A stretch of DNA of 64,000 nt from Pleodorina starrii. Lineage: Eukaryota > Chlorophyta > Chlorophyceae > Chlamydomonadales > Volvocaceae. Numbering within the stretch: position 1 is the stretch's first letter; each line of letters starts with the position of its first letter. Below, piece after piece: positions 9,077 to 18,177 of this stretch. The notes under the pieces were generated by a model that was not told the origin of the DNA, made no database searches, and saw only the letters and a list, made by a program, of their open reading frames with translations. A program made the position numbers and the translations under genes. The stretch spans positions 1 through 64,000 of the forward strand of contig BRXU01000073.1 of the NCBI GenBank assembly GCA_030267565.1, read 5' to 3'.

Positions 9077-10402
9077 TCAGAAGCCGCCCTGACCGGGGAT
9101 CCAGCTGGTGCCGGCCAGCGGCACGCCCGCCATGGCGGCCGCCTCGATGGTCAGGGCGCAAAGGTCCTCGGGCTCGAGGTTGTGGACATGGCTCTTGCCG
9201 CAGGCGCGCGCGATTGTCTGACATTCCAGGGTCATGACCGCAAGGTAATTGCGCAGCCTGCGCGCGCCCTCGACCGGGTCGAAGCGGGCCATCAGCTCGG
9301 GGTCCTGGGTGGTGATGCCGGCGGGGTCGCGGCCTTCGTGCCAGTCGTCATAGGCATCGGCGGTGGTGCCAAGCGCGGCATATTCGTCGCCCCACTTGGG
9401 GTCGTTTTCCCCCAGCGCGATCAGCGCGGCGGTGCCGATGGCCACCGCATCCGCGCCAAGCGCCAACGCCTTGGCCACGTCCGCACCCGAGCGGATGCCC
9501 CCCGAGACGACCAGCTGCACCTTGCGGTGCATGCCCAGGTCCTGCAGCGCCTTCACCGCGGGGCGGATGCAGGCCAGCGTGGGCTGGCCGACGTTTTCGA
9601 TGAACACGTCCTGGGTCGCGGCGGTGCCGCCCTGCATGCCGTCCAGCACCACCACGTCGGCCCCGGCCTTCACCGCCAGGGCGGTGTCGTAATAGGGCCG
9701 GGCGCCGCCCACCTTGATATAGATCGGCTTTTCCCAGTTGGTGATCTCGCGCAGTTCCAGGATCTTGATTTCCAGATCATCCGGTCCGGTCCAGTCCGGG
9801 TGGCGGCAGGCCGACCGCTGGTCGATGCCCACCGGCAGGTTGCGCATGTTCGCCACCCGCTGGGTGATCTTCTGGCCCAGGAGCATGCCGCCGCCGCCGG
9901 GCTTCGCGCCCTGGCCCACGACGATCTCGATGGCATCGGCACGGCGCAGGTCGTCGGGGTTCATGCCGTAGCGCGAAGGCAGGTACTGATAGACCAGCTT
10001 TTCGCTATGCCCGCGTTCCTCGTTGGTCATGCCGCCGTCGCCGGTGGTGGTCGAGGTGCCGGCCAGGGTGGCGCCGCGCCCCAGCGCCTCTTTCGCGGGG
10101 CCCGACAGCGCGCCGAAGCTCATGCCGGCGATGGTGATCGGGATCTTCAGTTCGATCGGCTTTTTCGCAAAGCGCGTGCCCAGCACGACCGAGGTGTCGC
10201 ATTTCTCGCGGTAGCCTTCCAGCGGATAGCGGCTGATCGAGGCGCCCAGGAACAGCAGGTCGTCGAAATGCGGCACCCGCCGCTTGGCCCCGCCGCCCCG
10301 GATGTCGTAGATGCCGGTTTCGGCAGCGCGGCGGATTTCGGCGTTCACGGACGGCGAAAAGGTCCAGCTGTCGCGCGGCTTGGTTTGCGGGGTCTTGTCC
10401 AT
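9077..10402 (-). CDS. mgsC: N-methylglutamate synthase subunit C, FMN-binding glutamate synthase-like
   Basis: The 441-residue protein has the FMN-dependent (alpha/beta)8 barrel of glutamate synthase large subunits: GMSFGALSGPAKEALGRG near residue 97, a Cys-containing iron-sulfur-type segment around QRSACRHPDW, and the C-terminal phosphate loop VVSGGIRSGADVAKALALGADAV (family-typical). With MgsA and MgsB it would form N-methylglutamate from gamma-glutamylmethylamide. The ATG at 10402 is preferred because GAGGGAC sits six bases upstream; an ATG at 10414 overlaps the mgsB stop (TGATG) and would add four residues. The same architecture occurs as GlxD in rhizobia, so the exact substrate depends on the gmaS context. 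Confidence 0.83.
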   Translation of the reverse strand: MDKTPQTKPRDSWTFSPSVNAEIRRAAETGIYDIRGGGAKRRVPHFDDLLFLGASISRYPLEGYREKCDTSVVLGTRFAKKPIELKIPITIAGMSFGALSGPAKEALGRGATLAGTSTTTGDGGMTNEERGHSEKLVYQYLPSRYGMNPDDLRRADAIEIVVGQGAKPGGGGMLLGQKITQRVANMRNLPVGIDQRSACRHPDWTGPDDLEIKILELREITNWEKPIYIKVGGARPYYDTALAVKAGADVVVLDGMQGGTAATQDVFIENVGQPTLACIRPAVKALQDLGMHRKVQLVVSGGIRSGADVAKALALGADAVAIGTAALIALGENDPKWGDEYAALGTTADAYDDWHEGRDPAGITTQDPELMARFDPVEGARRLRNYLAVMTLECQTIARACGKSHVHNLEPEDLCALTIEAAAMAGVPLAGTSWIPGQGGF

Positions 10403-10413
10403 GATGTCCCTCA

Positions 10414-11097
10414 TCAATAGGCACCGGCGTGATCGACGTGGAAGTTGTAAAGCGTCCGGGCCGAGCCGTAGCGCTTGAATTCCGAAGGGTCGGCATCGGC
10501 GCCCGAGCGCTGCAGCAGGTCCCTGAGGATCTCGATATGTTCGGGGCGCATCTCTTTCTCGATGCAGTCCGAGCCGAGCGATTTCACCGAACCGCGCACG
10601 AACAGCCGCGCCTCGTAAAGGCTGTCCCCCAGCGCGTCGCCGGCATCGCCCAGCACGACCAGATTGCCCGATTGCGCCATGAAGGCCGACATGTGGCCGA
10701 TGTTGCCGAACACCACGATGTCGATGCCCTTCATCGAAATGCCGCAGCGCGAGCTGGCGTTGCCCTTGATGACCAGAAGCCCGCCGTGGCCGGTGGCGCC
10801 CGCGTACTGGCTGGCGTCGCCGTCGATGATGACGGTGCCCGACATCATGTTTTCCGCCACCCCCGGCCCGGCCGAGCCGGTGACCCGGACGGTGGCCTGC
10901 TTGTTCATGCCGGCGCAGTAATAGCCGGTCGAACCCTTGACGGTGACCTCGATGGGCGCATCGAGGCCGACCGCGATGGCATGGGCGCCCTTGGGGTTCT
11001 CGACCACCCATTCGGTCTGGTTGGTCTGCGCAGCCTGCGCCTGCAAGGCGCTGTTCAGGTCGCGCAGGGTCGTCGATGACAGGTCGATGGTCTGCAT
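10414..11097 (-). CDS. mgsB: N-methylglutamate synthase subunit B, GXGXG (alpha-subunit C-terminal) domain
   Basis: The 227-residue protein is a right-handed beta-helix of the glutamate synthase GXGXG family, visible as repeated glycine turns (GSAGPGVAENMMSGTVIIDG, GHGGLLVIKGNA) from about residue 65 to 160. In N-methylglutamate synthase this piece is a separate structural subunit linking the glutaminase and FMN subunits. It starts one base after the mgsA stop (TGAAATG) and its own stop overlaps the alternative mgsC start, so the three are translated as a coupled unit. GlxC is the homologous name in rhizobia. Confidence 0.83.
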   Translation of the reverse strand: MQTIDLSSTTLRDLNSALQAQAAQTNQTEWVVENPKGAHAIAVGLDAPIEVTVKGSTGYYCAGMNKQATVRVTGSAGPGVAENMMSGTVIIDGDASQYAGATGHGGLLVIKGNASSRCGISMKGIDIVVFGNIGHMSAFMAQSGNLVVLGDAGDALGDSLYEARLFVRGSVKSLGSDCIEKEMRPEHIEILRDLLQRSGADADPSEFKRYGSARTLYNFHVDHAGAY

Positions 11098-11098
11098 T

Positions 11099-11986
11099 TC
11101 AGCGTTCCCAGAAATAGACGGTGGCGGGTTCGGGTTCCCAGACGCGGGCGGTCTCGATCCCGGGCAGGTTGGCCAGTGCGCGGTATTCGCTGCCGAAGGC
11201 GACGTAATCCTCGGTCTCGGCCATCACGGCGGGCTTGCAGGCGATGGGGTCGCGCACCACGCCGAAGCCGTTCCTGGTGCCGACGACAAAGGTGAAGAAC
11301 CCGTCCAGGTCCTTCAGCGTGCCTTCCAGCGCCTCGCCCAGGTTCGCGCCCTCGGCCAGGCGGGACGAGATGTAGCAGGCGGCGACCTCGGTATCGTTCG
11401 CGGTCTGGGGGGCGAAGCCCTTTTCCGACAGCACGCGGCGCATCTGGTTGTGGTTCGAGAGCGACCCGTTGTGCACGAGGCACTGGTCCGTGCCGGTCGA
11501 GAACGGATGCGCCCCCAGCGTCGTCACCGCGCTTTCGGTCGCCATGCGGGTATGGCCGATGCCGTGGCTGCCGGCCATGCCGCGCAGCTGGAACCGCCGA
11601 GCCACGTCGCGGGGCAGGCCGACCTCCTTGTAGATCTCCATCGCATGGCCCGCGCCCATGACGCGGATGCCCTTTTCGGCCAGATAGGCGCGGGCCTGCG
11701 CCTCGGCCGCCTCCGGCAGGGTCAGGACGGCGTGGGTGTCGATCACGCGCATCGCCACCGGGCTTTCGATCGCATGGGACAGCGCCACGTCAAGGCCGTG
11801 GAAGGTCGCCTCGGGCGTGTCCGACTGGACGGTCAGCTTCAGCCGGCCGGCCTCGTCGCCATAGATCGCGATGCCCGCGCTGTCGGGACCGCGGTCGGTC
11901 ATGGTGACCAGCATGTCGGTCAGCAACTCACCAAGTTTCGGGCGCAGTTCTTCCTTTTTCAGGAACAGGCCTACGATGCCGCACAT
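11099..11986 (-). CDS. mgsA: N-methylglutamate synthase subunit A, class II glutamine amidotransferase-like
   Basis: The protein (295 residues) begins MCGIVGLF, placing the N-terminal nucleophile cysteine of class II glutamine amidotransferases at position 2 once the methionine is removed. For this reason the ATG at 11986 (CGGAG seven bases upstream) is chosen over the in-frame ATG at 12001, which would bury the cysteine. The rest is a glutaminase-type fold that in MgsA acts on gamma-glutamylmethylamide. It is the first gene of mgsA-mgsB-mgsC-gmaS and lies behind the promoter at 12016-12045. Confidence 0.84.
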   Translation of the reverse strand: MCGIVGLFLKKEELRPKLGELLTDMLVTMTDRGPDSAGIAIYGDEAGRLKLTVQSDTPEATFHGLDVALSHAIESPVAMRVIDTHAVLTLPEAAEAQARAYLAEKGIRVMGAGHAMEIYKEVGLPRDVARRFQLRGMAGSHGIGHTRMATESAVTTLGAHPFSTGTDQCLVHNGSLSNHNQMRRVLSEKGFAPQTANDTEVAACYISSRLAEGANLGEALEGTLKDLDGFFTFVVGTRNGFGVVRDPIACKPAVMAETEDYVAFGSEYRALANLPGIETARVWEPEPATVYFWER

Positions 11987-12015
11987 CTTCGTCTCCGTCA
12001 TGTTCGGGTTTCTTC

Positions 12016-12045
12016 ATATAACTTACACGAAAATTAAATTCGCAA
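12016..12045 (-). promoter_or_regulatory. Candidate sigma-70 promoter of the mgs-gmaS operon
   Basis: On the minus strand TTGCGA (12045-12040) and TTATAT (12021-12016) are separated by 18 bases in an AT-rich patch that stands out from the high-GC surroundings, about 30 bases before mgsA. The remainder of the 343-base divergent gap (12046-12329) must hold the amt promoter; I see no convincing boxes there, nor a well-spaced sigma-54 site. Confidence 0.5.
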
Positions 12046-12329
12046 CAGGAAAATTATGAGAAGCACCCTGCACTTCCGCCAAGCCGCCATGTGATCAGGA
12101 AACGGGCGGCAGAGCGCATCCGGGGACGGGAAAACAGGCAGGAAAGGTATGATGACGCGATTCGCGCGCCGGATTTCACAGGATGACCGCCGCGCGGGCA
12201 GGCTGGCGCATTTTGCGGCGCATCGGCGTAATTCCTGATGCACAACAATCTTGATCTTCAGGAAACTTTGCGGCGACGGCATTCTCGCGCCGATGCTGGG
12301 AGCGATCTTCTGGACACGGGAACCATGCC

Positions 12330-13718
12330 ATGAACCTCAAGACTGCCCTGGCGGCCCTGGCCGCCACCGCCCTGCCGCTGGGGGCCCTGGCCCAGACGGC
12401 CGAGCCGGCGCTGGACAGCGGCGATACCGCCTTTGTCGCCGCCTGCGCGATGATCGTCATGCTGATGATGCTGCCCGGCCTGGGCCTGTTCTATGCCGGC
12501 ATGGCCCGCAGCAAGAACGTGCTGTCGGTGATGACCCATATCCTGGCCACCATCGCGCTGGTCTGCGTGCTGTGGATCCTGTTCGGCTATTCGCTGACCT
12601 TTGCGCCGTCCTCCTGGATGGCGGTGATCGGCGGCACCGGCAAGATGTTCCTGTCGGGCATCACCCAGGACAGCCTGGTCGGGACCATCCCCGAATATCT
12701 GTATGTCCTGTTCATGATGATGTTCGCCGCGATCACCCCGCCCCTGATCGTCGGCGCCTTCGCCGAGCGGATGAAGTTCTCGGCCGTGCTGATCTTCATG
12801 GCGGTCTGGCTGACGATCAACTATGTGCCGATGGCGCACATGGCCTGGGGCGGCGGCTGGGTCTTTGGCCTGGCGGTGCAGGACTTCGCGGGCGGCAACG
12901 TCGTCCACCTGAACGCCGGCATGGCGGCGCTGGTCTGCGCGCTGGTCGTGGGGCCGCGCCAGGGCTACGGCACCGCGATGATGGCGCCCCACAACATGAC
13001 GATGACCTATACCGGCGGCGCCATGCTGTGGGTGGGCTGGCTGGCCTTCTGCGGCGGCTGCGCACTGGCGGCGAACGGCTTTGCCACGCTGGTCATGCTG
13101 AACACCGCCCTGGGCGGGGCCGGCGGCGCGCTTGGCTGGATGGCGACGGAATGGGTGCATCGCAAGCGCCCCAGCACCTTCGGCCTGCTGTCGGGCTGCA
13201 TCGCCGGGCTGGTCGCGATCACCCCGGCCTGCGGCTTTGTCGGACCCGCGGGCGCCATCGCGGTCGGGTTCCTGACCGCGCCGGTCTGCCTTTATGCCGT
13301 CGAAAGCGTCAAGCGCCGCTTCGGCTATGACGACAGTTTCGACGTGTTCGGCGTCCACGGCGTCGGCGCGGCGGTGGGCGGCATCCTGACCGTGATCTTC
13401 GCCGCCCCCGCGCTTGGCGGCCTGGGCTATCCCGAAGGGCGCACGATGCTGTCCCAGATGGTGCCGCAGGTCCTGATCATGGGCTTCAGCATCGGCGTGT
13501 CGCTGGTCACCACCTGGATCGCGCTGAAGGTGGCGGATGCGCTGGTCGGGCTGCGCGTCGACCCGGAAGTCGAGTTCGACGGCCTGGACACGGGCGAGCA
13601 TGGCGAGGTCGGCTATCGCCTGGGCGATGGCGTCTATGCCGGGGCACCCAGCCAGCCCGTCGAACACGCGCCCGCCGCCGCGCGTCCTGCCGTCGCGCCC
13701 GCCGGGCAGCCGGGCTGA
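12330..13718 (+). CDS. amt: Ammonium transporter
   Basis: The 462-residue protein has a cleavable-looking hydrophobic leader (residues 1-21, ending ALA-QT) and about eleven membrane helices. Amt signatures are visible: GLGLFYAGMARSKNV near residue 51, DFAGGNVVHLNAG with the first pore histidine near 187-198, and FGVHGVGAAVGG with the second near 340. It conducts ammonium, and often methylammonium, across the inner membrane. It is divergent from mgsA, fitting recapture of ammonia released from methylated amines or direct methylammonium entry. The usual glnK partner is not present beside it. The C-terminal tail from about 425 is long and low-complexity. The ATG is at 12330. Confidence 0.92.
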   Translation: MNLKTALAALAATALPLGALAQTAEPALDSGDTAFVAACAMIVMLMMLPGLGLFYAGMARSKNVLSVMTHILATIALVCVLWILFGYSLTFAPSSWMAVIGGTGKMFLSGITQDSLVGTIPEYLYVLFMMMFAAITPPLIVGAFAERMKFSAVLIFMAVWLTINYVPMAHMAWGGGWVFGLAVQDFAGGNVVHLNAGMAALVCALVVGPRQGYGTAMMAPHNMTMTYTGGAMLWVGWLAFCGGCALAANGFATLVMLNTALGGAGGALGWMATEWVHRKRPSTFGLLSGCIAGLVAITPACGFVGPAGAIAVGFLTAPVCLYAVESVKRRFGYDDSFDVFGVHGVGAAVGGILTVIFAAPALGGLGYPEGRTMLSQMVPQVLIMGFSIGVSLVTTWIALKVADALVGLRVDPEVEFDGLDTGEHGEVGYRLGDGVYAGAPSQPVEHAPAAARPAVAPAGQPG

Positions 13719-13738
13719 CACCCTATGCCCTGCTTTGG

Positions 13739-13764
13739 GGGGCCGGGTTCATCCCGGCCCCTTT
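13739..13764. terminator. Bidirectional rho-independent terminator between amt and the XRE-cupin gene
   Basis: GGGGCCGGG (13739-13747) and CCCGGCCCC (13753-13761) form a nine-base-pair stem with loop TTCAT, followed by TTT on the plus strand and preceded by CTTT-type sequence that serves the other strand. It lies between two convergent genes. Confidence 0.75.
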
Positions 13765-13769
13765 CCCGT

Positions 13770-14414
13770 TCAGCGGGATTGCGGATAGGTGATGACCGAC
13801 AGATAGCGCGCCGGAAGCGAGATCAGGTCCACCGGCCCATGCGGCGCATCGGCGTCGAACAGCAGCGTGTCGCCCGGCTCAAGCCGATAGACCTGTTCGC
13901 CATGGCGATAGCCGACGATTCCGTCCAGCATGTACAGCATCTCGATCCCCTCGTGCTGGAAGGTCGGGAAGCGGTCGCTTTCGGCGCTGAGCACGATCAG
14001 ATAGGGCTCGACCACCACGCCCGAGTTGTTCGACCCGATATGGCCCAGCAGGTGATACTGGTGGCCGGCGCGGGTGCCCTGGCGCTCGATCTCGACACCC
14101 TGGCCCGCCTTGACGTGCATCGCGCCGCGCGGCTCGGCAAAGCCGGCGAAAAGCTGGACCAGCGGCACGCGCAACGCATTGGCCAGCGCCTGCAAGGTGC
14201 CGAGCGAGGGCGAGATCACCCCGTTCTCGATCTTGGACAGCATGCCGATGGAAATCCCGGTCTGCGCCGACAGGTCCGACCCGGTCATGCGCTGGCGCTT
14301 GCGCAGCTCGCGCACGGCGCGACCGATCGCGACTTCCAGGTTGCGCTCGGGCGCCTCGCGCAGGGCATGGGGGTTCTGGGTCAGGGTCTTCGCAGGACTG
14401 GAGGTCTTGGCCAC
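13770..14414 (-). CDS. XRE-family regulator with C-terminal cupin domain
   Basis: The 214-residue protein has a lambda-repressor-like helix-turn-helix at about residues 28-85 (GSDLSAQTGISIGMLSKIEN) and a cupin sensor domain at about 130-205 (HEGIEMLYMLDG through LEPGDTLLFDADAPHGP). Such regulators usually repress small-molecule catabolic or amine/glutamine-like synthetase genes and sense a ligand through the cupin barrel. It converges on amt and diverges from the molybdenum hydroxylase genes. It could act on either, or on the mgs operon; sequence does not decide. Confidence 0.88.
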   Translation of the reverse strand: MAKTSSPAKTLTQNPHALREAPERNLEVAIGRAVRELRKRQRMTGSDLSAQTGISIGMLSKIENGVISPSLGTLQALANALRVPLVQLFAGFAEPRGAMHVKAGQGVEIERQGTRAGHQYHLLGHIGSNNSGVVVEPYLIVLSAESDRFPTFQHEGIEMLYMLDGIVGYRHGEQVYRLEPGDTLLFDADAPHGPVDLISLPARYLSVITYPQSR

Positions 14415-14557
14415 GGCAATCTTTCCTTTGAGGAAAGTTCAGCTTGCGCCCGATCCTGGCCGCGCGCAATGGGCTCTGCCATGCGCCGGGGCCGCTTTTC
14501 GCTTGACCTGAGGGACAGGGGGGCCATCATTCCCGGACCCAGCGAATGAGGCCAGGG

Positions 14558-15016
14558 ATGACGCGACTTCGTGTGAATGGCCGGGATCACGATCTGGACG
14601 TGGATCCCGAAACGCCGCTGCTGTGGGTCCTGCGCGACGAACTGCGCCTGACCGGCACCAAGTTCGGCTGCGGCATCGCGCAATGCGGTGCCTGCACGGT
14701 GATGCTGGACGGAATGCCCCGGCGGTCCTGCGTGACCCCCATCGGCATGATCGAGGGCAGCGAGGTCACCACCATCGAGGGCATGGAAGGCCCCGAGGTC
14801 GCCGCCGTGCAGGCGGCCTGGACGGCCATCGACGTGCCGCAATGCGGCTGGTGCCAATCGGGGCAGGTCATGTCGGCGACCGCCCTTCTGCAACAGATCC
14901 CGCAGCCCAGCGACGAGGACATCAACAACGCGATGGCGGGAAACATCTGCCGCTGCGCCACCTATGTGCGGATCCGGCAGGCCATCCACGACGCCGCCCG
15001 AACGCTGGAGGGCTGA
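14558..15016 (+). CDS. Molybdenum hydroxylase small subunit, two [2Fe-2S] clusters (IorA-like)
   Basis: The 152-residue subunit carries a plant-type ferredoxin motif ([15 protein letters not shown] from about residue 41, closing Cys in RRSC) and the helical second cluster domain (CGWCQSGQ near 102 and NICRCATY near 133). It transfers electrons from the molybdenum centre. The start ATG at 14558 is preferred to 14546 because GAGG stands six bases upstream. The large subunit follows after two bases, so translation is coupled. Isoquinoline 1-oxidoreductase and related aldehyde or N-heterocycle hydroxylases share this layout; the substrate is unknown. Confidence 0.9.
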   Translation: MTRLRVNGRDHDLDVDPETPLLWVLRDELRLTGTKFGCGIAQCGACTVMLDGMPRRSCVTPIGMIEGSEVTTIEGMEGPEVAAVQAAWTAIDVPQCGWCQSGQVMSATALLQQIPQPSDEDINNAMAGNICRCATYVRIRQAIHDAARTLEG

Positions 15017-15018
15017 TC

Positions 15019-17160
15019 GTGACCGTGCAGACGACGCGCCGGGGGTTCCTGGCAGGTGGGACAGGGCTGTTGCTGGCGCTGGCGCTTCCGGTCGGCCGGG
15101 GCCGCGCGCAGGTGACGGTGGCCGGGCCATTCGCGCCCAATGCCTTCATCCGCATCGGGACCGACGATCTGGTCACGGTGCTGATCAAGCATCTGGAAAT
15201 GGGGCAGGGGCCCTATACCGGCCTTGCGACCCTGGTGGCCGAGGAACTGGACGCCGACTGGTCGCAGATGCGGGCCGAAGGCGCGCCCGCCGACGACAGG
15301 CTGTATGCGAACCTCGCCTTCGGGGCGCAGGGGACCGGGGGGTCCACCGCCATCGCCAACAGCTTCATGCAGATGCGCAAGGCCGGCGCCGCCGCCCGCG
15401 CCATGCTGGTCGCCGCTGCGGCCGAGGAATGGGGCGTCCCCGCCTCCGAGATCACCGTCAAGGCGGGGGTCGTCGCGCATGAGGCCTCGGGCCGGTCGTC
15501 CGGCTTCGGCGCGCTGTCGACCGCCGCCGCCCGCCAGCCGGTGCCCGAGGATCCGCCGGTCAAGGCCCCCGCCGATTTCGTGCTGATCGGCACCGACCGG
15601 CCCAAGCTGGACAGCGCGTCGAAATCCACCGGCACCGCGCAGTTCACCCTGGATGTCTATCGCGACGGGATGCTGACCGTGGTGGTGGCGCATCCGCCCC
15701 GGTTCGGCGCGACCCTGGCCCGCGTGGACGACAGCGCCGCCCTGGCGGTGAAAGGGGTCGAGATGGTGCGGACCGTGCCCTCGGGCGTGGCGGTCTATGC
15801 GACCAACACCTATGCCGCCTTGAAGGGCCGCGACGCGCTGATCCTGGAATGGGACGACAGCAAGGCGGAAACGCGCAGCTCCACCCAGATGTTCGCGGCC
15901 TTCGCCGAAGCCGCCGCCCAGGGCGGCGAGACGGTCGAGGAAGAGGGCGACCTGTCAGCCATCGACGGCGCGGCCAGGGTGCTGACGGCCGAATACCGTT
16001 TCCCCTATCTGGCCCATGCGCCGATGGAACCCCTGGATGCGGTGATCGAGACCAAGGGCGGCAAGGCCGAGCTGTGGTTCGGCAGCCAGTTCCCGTCCTT
16101 TGACAAGCCCACCATCGCGGGCGCCCTGGGCATCGCGCCCGAGGACGTGACGATCAACGTGCTGATGGCGGGCGGATCCTTCGGTCGGCGGGCGCAGGGC
16201 TCGGCCCATCTGGCGGCCGAGGTCGGTGCAATCGCCAAGGCCGCCGGGCGCGACGGCGCCTTCAAGCTGGTCTGGACGCGCGAGGACGACGTGAAGGGCG
16301 GCTATTACCGCCCGATGACCGTCCACCGCCTGCGCGCCGGCCTGGATGCGGACGGCACCATCGTCGCCTGGGAAAACGTCGTCGCCAACCAGTCGATCAT
16401 GGCGGGCACGCCGATGGAGGCGATGCTGAAGGGCGGCCCGGACAACAGTTCGTTCGAAGGCTCCACCGGCCTGCCTTACCGCCTGGGCGCCAAGCGCATC
16501 GGCTGGGCGCGGATGGAAAGCCCGGTCAGCGTGCTGTGGTGGCGGTCCGTGGGGCATACCCACACCGCCTATGCGGTCGAGACCTTCCTGGACGAGGTTC
16601 TGGAGGCCGCCGGAAACGATCCCGTGCAGGGCCGCCTGGACCTGCTGCCGTCCGAGGCCGCGCGCGAACGCGCCGTGATTGCCGAGGCCGCCCGCATGTC
16701 CGGTTGGCAGGGACCGCGCCGCGACGGCAAGGGCTATGGCATCGCCTATGCGAAAAGCTTCGGCACCTATGTCGCCGAGGTGGTCGAGGTCGAGGATCGC
16801 GGCGGCACCCCGCGCGTCACCCGCGTCTGGTGCGCCGTCGATTGCGGGATCGCCGTCAACCCCAACGTGATCCGCGCGCAGATGGAGGGCGGCATCGGCT
16901 ATGCCCTGTCCGCCGCGCTGCACAGCCGCATCACGCTGGCGCCGGGCGGGACGGTCGAGCAATCCAACTTCCACGACTATCCGATGCTGCGGATCGCAGA
17001 GATGCCGGCGGTCGAGGTCTCGATCATCCGCAGCGACGCGGATCCGACCGGCGTCGGCGAACCGGGGGTGCCGCCGCTGGCCCCGGCGATGGCCAATGCC
17101 TGGCGCGCCTTGAACGGGGCTCGGCAATACCAGCTTCCTTTCGGCGGAGCGATTTCATGA
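15019..17160 (+). CDS. Molybdopterin-dependent hydroxylase large subunit with Tat signal (IorB-like)
   Basis: The 713-residue subunit starts at GTG 15019, with GGAGGG about seven bases upstream. A twin-arginine leader TTRRGFLAGG followed by a hydrophobic stretch (to about residue 32) implies export with the bound cofactor to the periplasm. The molybdopterin glutamine-loop GGSFGRRAQGSAHLAAEVG lies near residue 390 and the catalytic glutamate in GVGEPGVPPLAPA near 680. The fused single-chain arrangement without an FAD subunit is that of isoquinoline 1-oxidoreductase and periplasmic aldehyde oxidases using a cytochrome as acceptor, which fits the cytochrome gene that overlaps its stop (ATGA). 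The substrate is unknown. Confidence 0.9.
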   Translation: MTVQTTRRGFLAGGTGLLLALALPVGRGRAQVTVAGPFAPNAFIRIGTDDLVTVLIKHLEMGQGPYTGLATLVAEELDADWSQMRAEGAPADDRLYANLAFGAQGTGGSTAIANSFMQMRKAGAAARAMLVAAAAEEWGVPASEITVKAGVVAHEASGRSSGFGALSTAAARQPVPEDPPVKAPADFVLIGTDRPKLDSASKSTGTAQFTLDVYRDGMLTVVVAHPPRFGATLARVDDSAALAVKGVEMVRTVPSGVAVYATNTYAALKGRDALILEWDDSKAETRSSTQMFAAFAEAAAQGGETVEEEGDLSAIDGAARVLTAEYRFPYLAHAPMEPLDAVIETKGGKAELWFGSQFPSFDKPTIAGALGIAPEDVTINVLMAGGSFGRRAQGSAHLAAEVGAIAKAAGRDGAFKLVWTREDDVKGGYYRPMTVHRLRAGLDADGTIVAWENVVANQSIMAGTPMEAMLKGGPDNSSFEGSTGLPYRLGAKRIGWARMESPVSVLWWRSVGHTHTAYAVETFLDEVLEAAGNDPVQGRLDLLPSEAARERAVIAEAARMSGWQGPRRDGKGYGIAYAKSFGTYVAEVVEVEDRGGTPRVTRVWCAVDCGIAVNPNVIRAQMEGGIGYALSAALHSRITLAPGGTVEQSNFHDYPMLRIAEMPAVEVSIIRSDADPTGVGEPGVPPLAPAMANAWRALNGARQYQLPFGGAIS

Positions 17161-17753
17161 GATCAGTCACGGCCGTTCTTGTCCCGGCGCTGTTCTGCGC
17201 CGCGCCGCTTTGGGCGCAGGACGACCTGCAAACCCCCGACGCCTTCGACGCCATCGCCGACAAGGCCGAAAGGTCCGCCGCCCTGTTTCAGGAAATGGGC
17301 AAGGTGCTGACCCATCCGCGCTGCCTGAACTGCCACCCCGTCACCGGCGGGCCGACGCAGGGCGAAGACATGCATCCCCACGATCCGCCCGTGGTGCGCG
17401 GAGAGGCCGATTTCGGCGCGCCGGGGATGACCTGCAACACCTGCCACGGGGCTGAGAATGTGACCCTGACCGGCGGCCAGGGCAGCATTCCGGGGCACGA
17501 GCCTTGGTCGCTGGCCCCGGTCAGCATGGGCTGGGTCGGCCTGTCCCTGGGCGAGATCTGCCAGCAGATCAAGGATCCCGAGCGCAACGGCGGCAAGACG
17601 CTGGAAGAGCTTCACGAACACAACGCCCATGACGGCCTGGTCGGCTGGGGCTGGCACCCCGGCGCGGGCCGCGAGCCCGCCCCCGGCAGCCAGGAAATCT
17701 TCGGCCAGCTTACGCGGGCCTGGATCGACACCGGAGCCGCCTGTCCCGGGTGA
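17157..17753 (+). CDS. Periplasmic diheme cytochrome c-like partner
   Basis: The 198-residue protein has an N-terminal signal peptide (residues 1-20, ending LWA-QD) and two CxxCH haem sites, CLNCH at 56-60 and CNTCH at 93-97. It would take electrons from the hydroxylase in the periplasm and pass them to the respiratory chain. The start ATG overlaps the large-subunit stop by four bases (ATGA), so it belongs to the same operon. It is not a classical class I cytochrome, because the spacing between haem sites is short and the C-terminal half is cysteine-poor. Confidence 0.85.
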   Translation: MRSVTAVLVPALFCAAPLWAQDDLQTPDAFDAIADKAERSAALFQEMGKVLTHPRCLNCHPVTGGPTQGEDMHPHDPPVVRGEADFGAPGMTCNTCHGAENVTLTGGQGSIPGHEPWSLAPVSMGWVGLSLGEICQQIKDPERNGGKTLEELHEHNAHDGLVGWGWHPGAGREPAPGSQEIFGQLTRAWIDTGAACPG

Positions 17754-18177
17754 TCGGGGAGGTGTAGCTCCGGTCCAGGCGTATTGCCGGGAAGACAAGC
17801 GCTTTCGCAAAAAAAACCGGTTGCCTGCGTAGCGGCATCGGGGGCCATCGCCCCGCCAGCGGCCCCGCATGGTGATCGTGGCGCAATACCGCCTGAGCCT
17901 TGGGCAGCCGTGGCAGCGGGGAACGGAATGACGTTGGGACTGGGGTCGGCTGACGTCGCATGGATCGTTCCATGCACCGGGACGGCATCCCGATCATCCG
18001 GAACCGGACATTCCGGCGCACCACGGACAGCGATCATCCTCCAGGGTGGCCATCAAGGTGGAGTTTGGCGACTTCAACCACGGACCCTGCGGAGCCCCCG
18101 ATGACCAGGACCAACTGCTCCCGGCACACGATGTCCTGCACCAAGCAGAAAGGTCTTGCAGTATGATATCCGATTAG
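17754..18177. other. Non-coding or decayed stretch
   Basis: No reading frame here has convincing codon use or a recognisable domain on either strand. Small open frames exist but look like chance in high-GC DNA. It begins the decay corridor and may contain the eroded 5' part of the GntR remnant that follows. Confidence 0.5.

Noticed and set aside
12180..12230. Sigma-54 promoter upstream of amt
   Set aside because: A TGGC and a TTGC are present but their spacing is two bases shorter than required.
12054..12248. Small minus-strand open frames in the mgs-amt intergenic region
   Set aside because: No ribosome site, no domain, and they cover the expected amt promoter.
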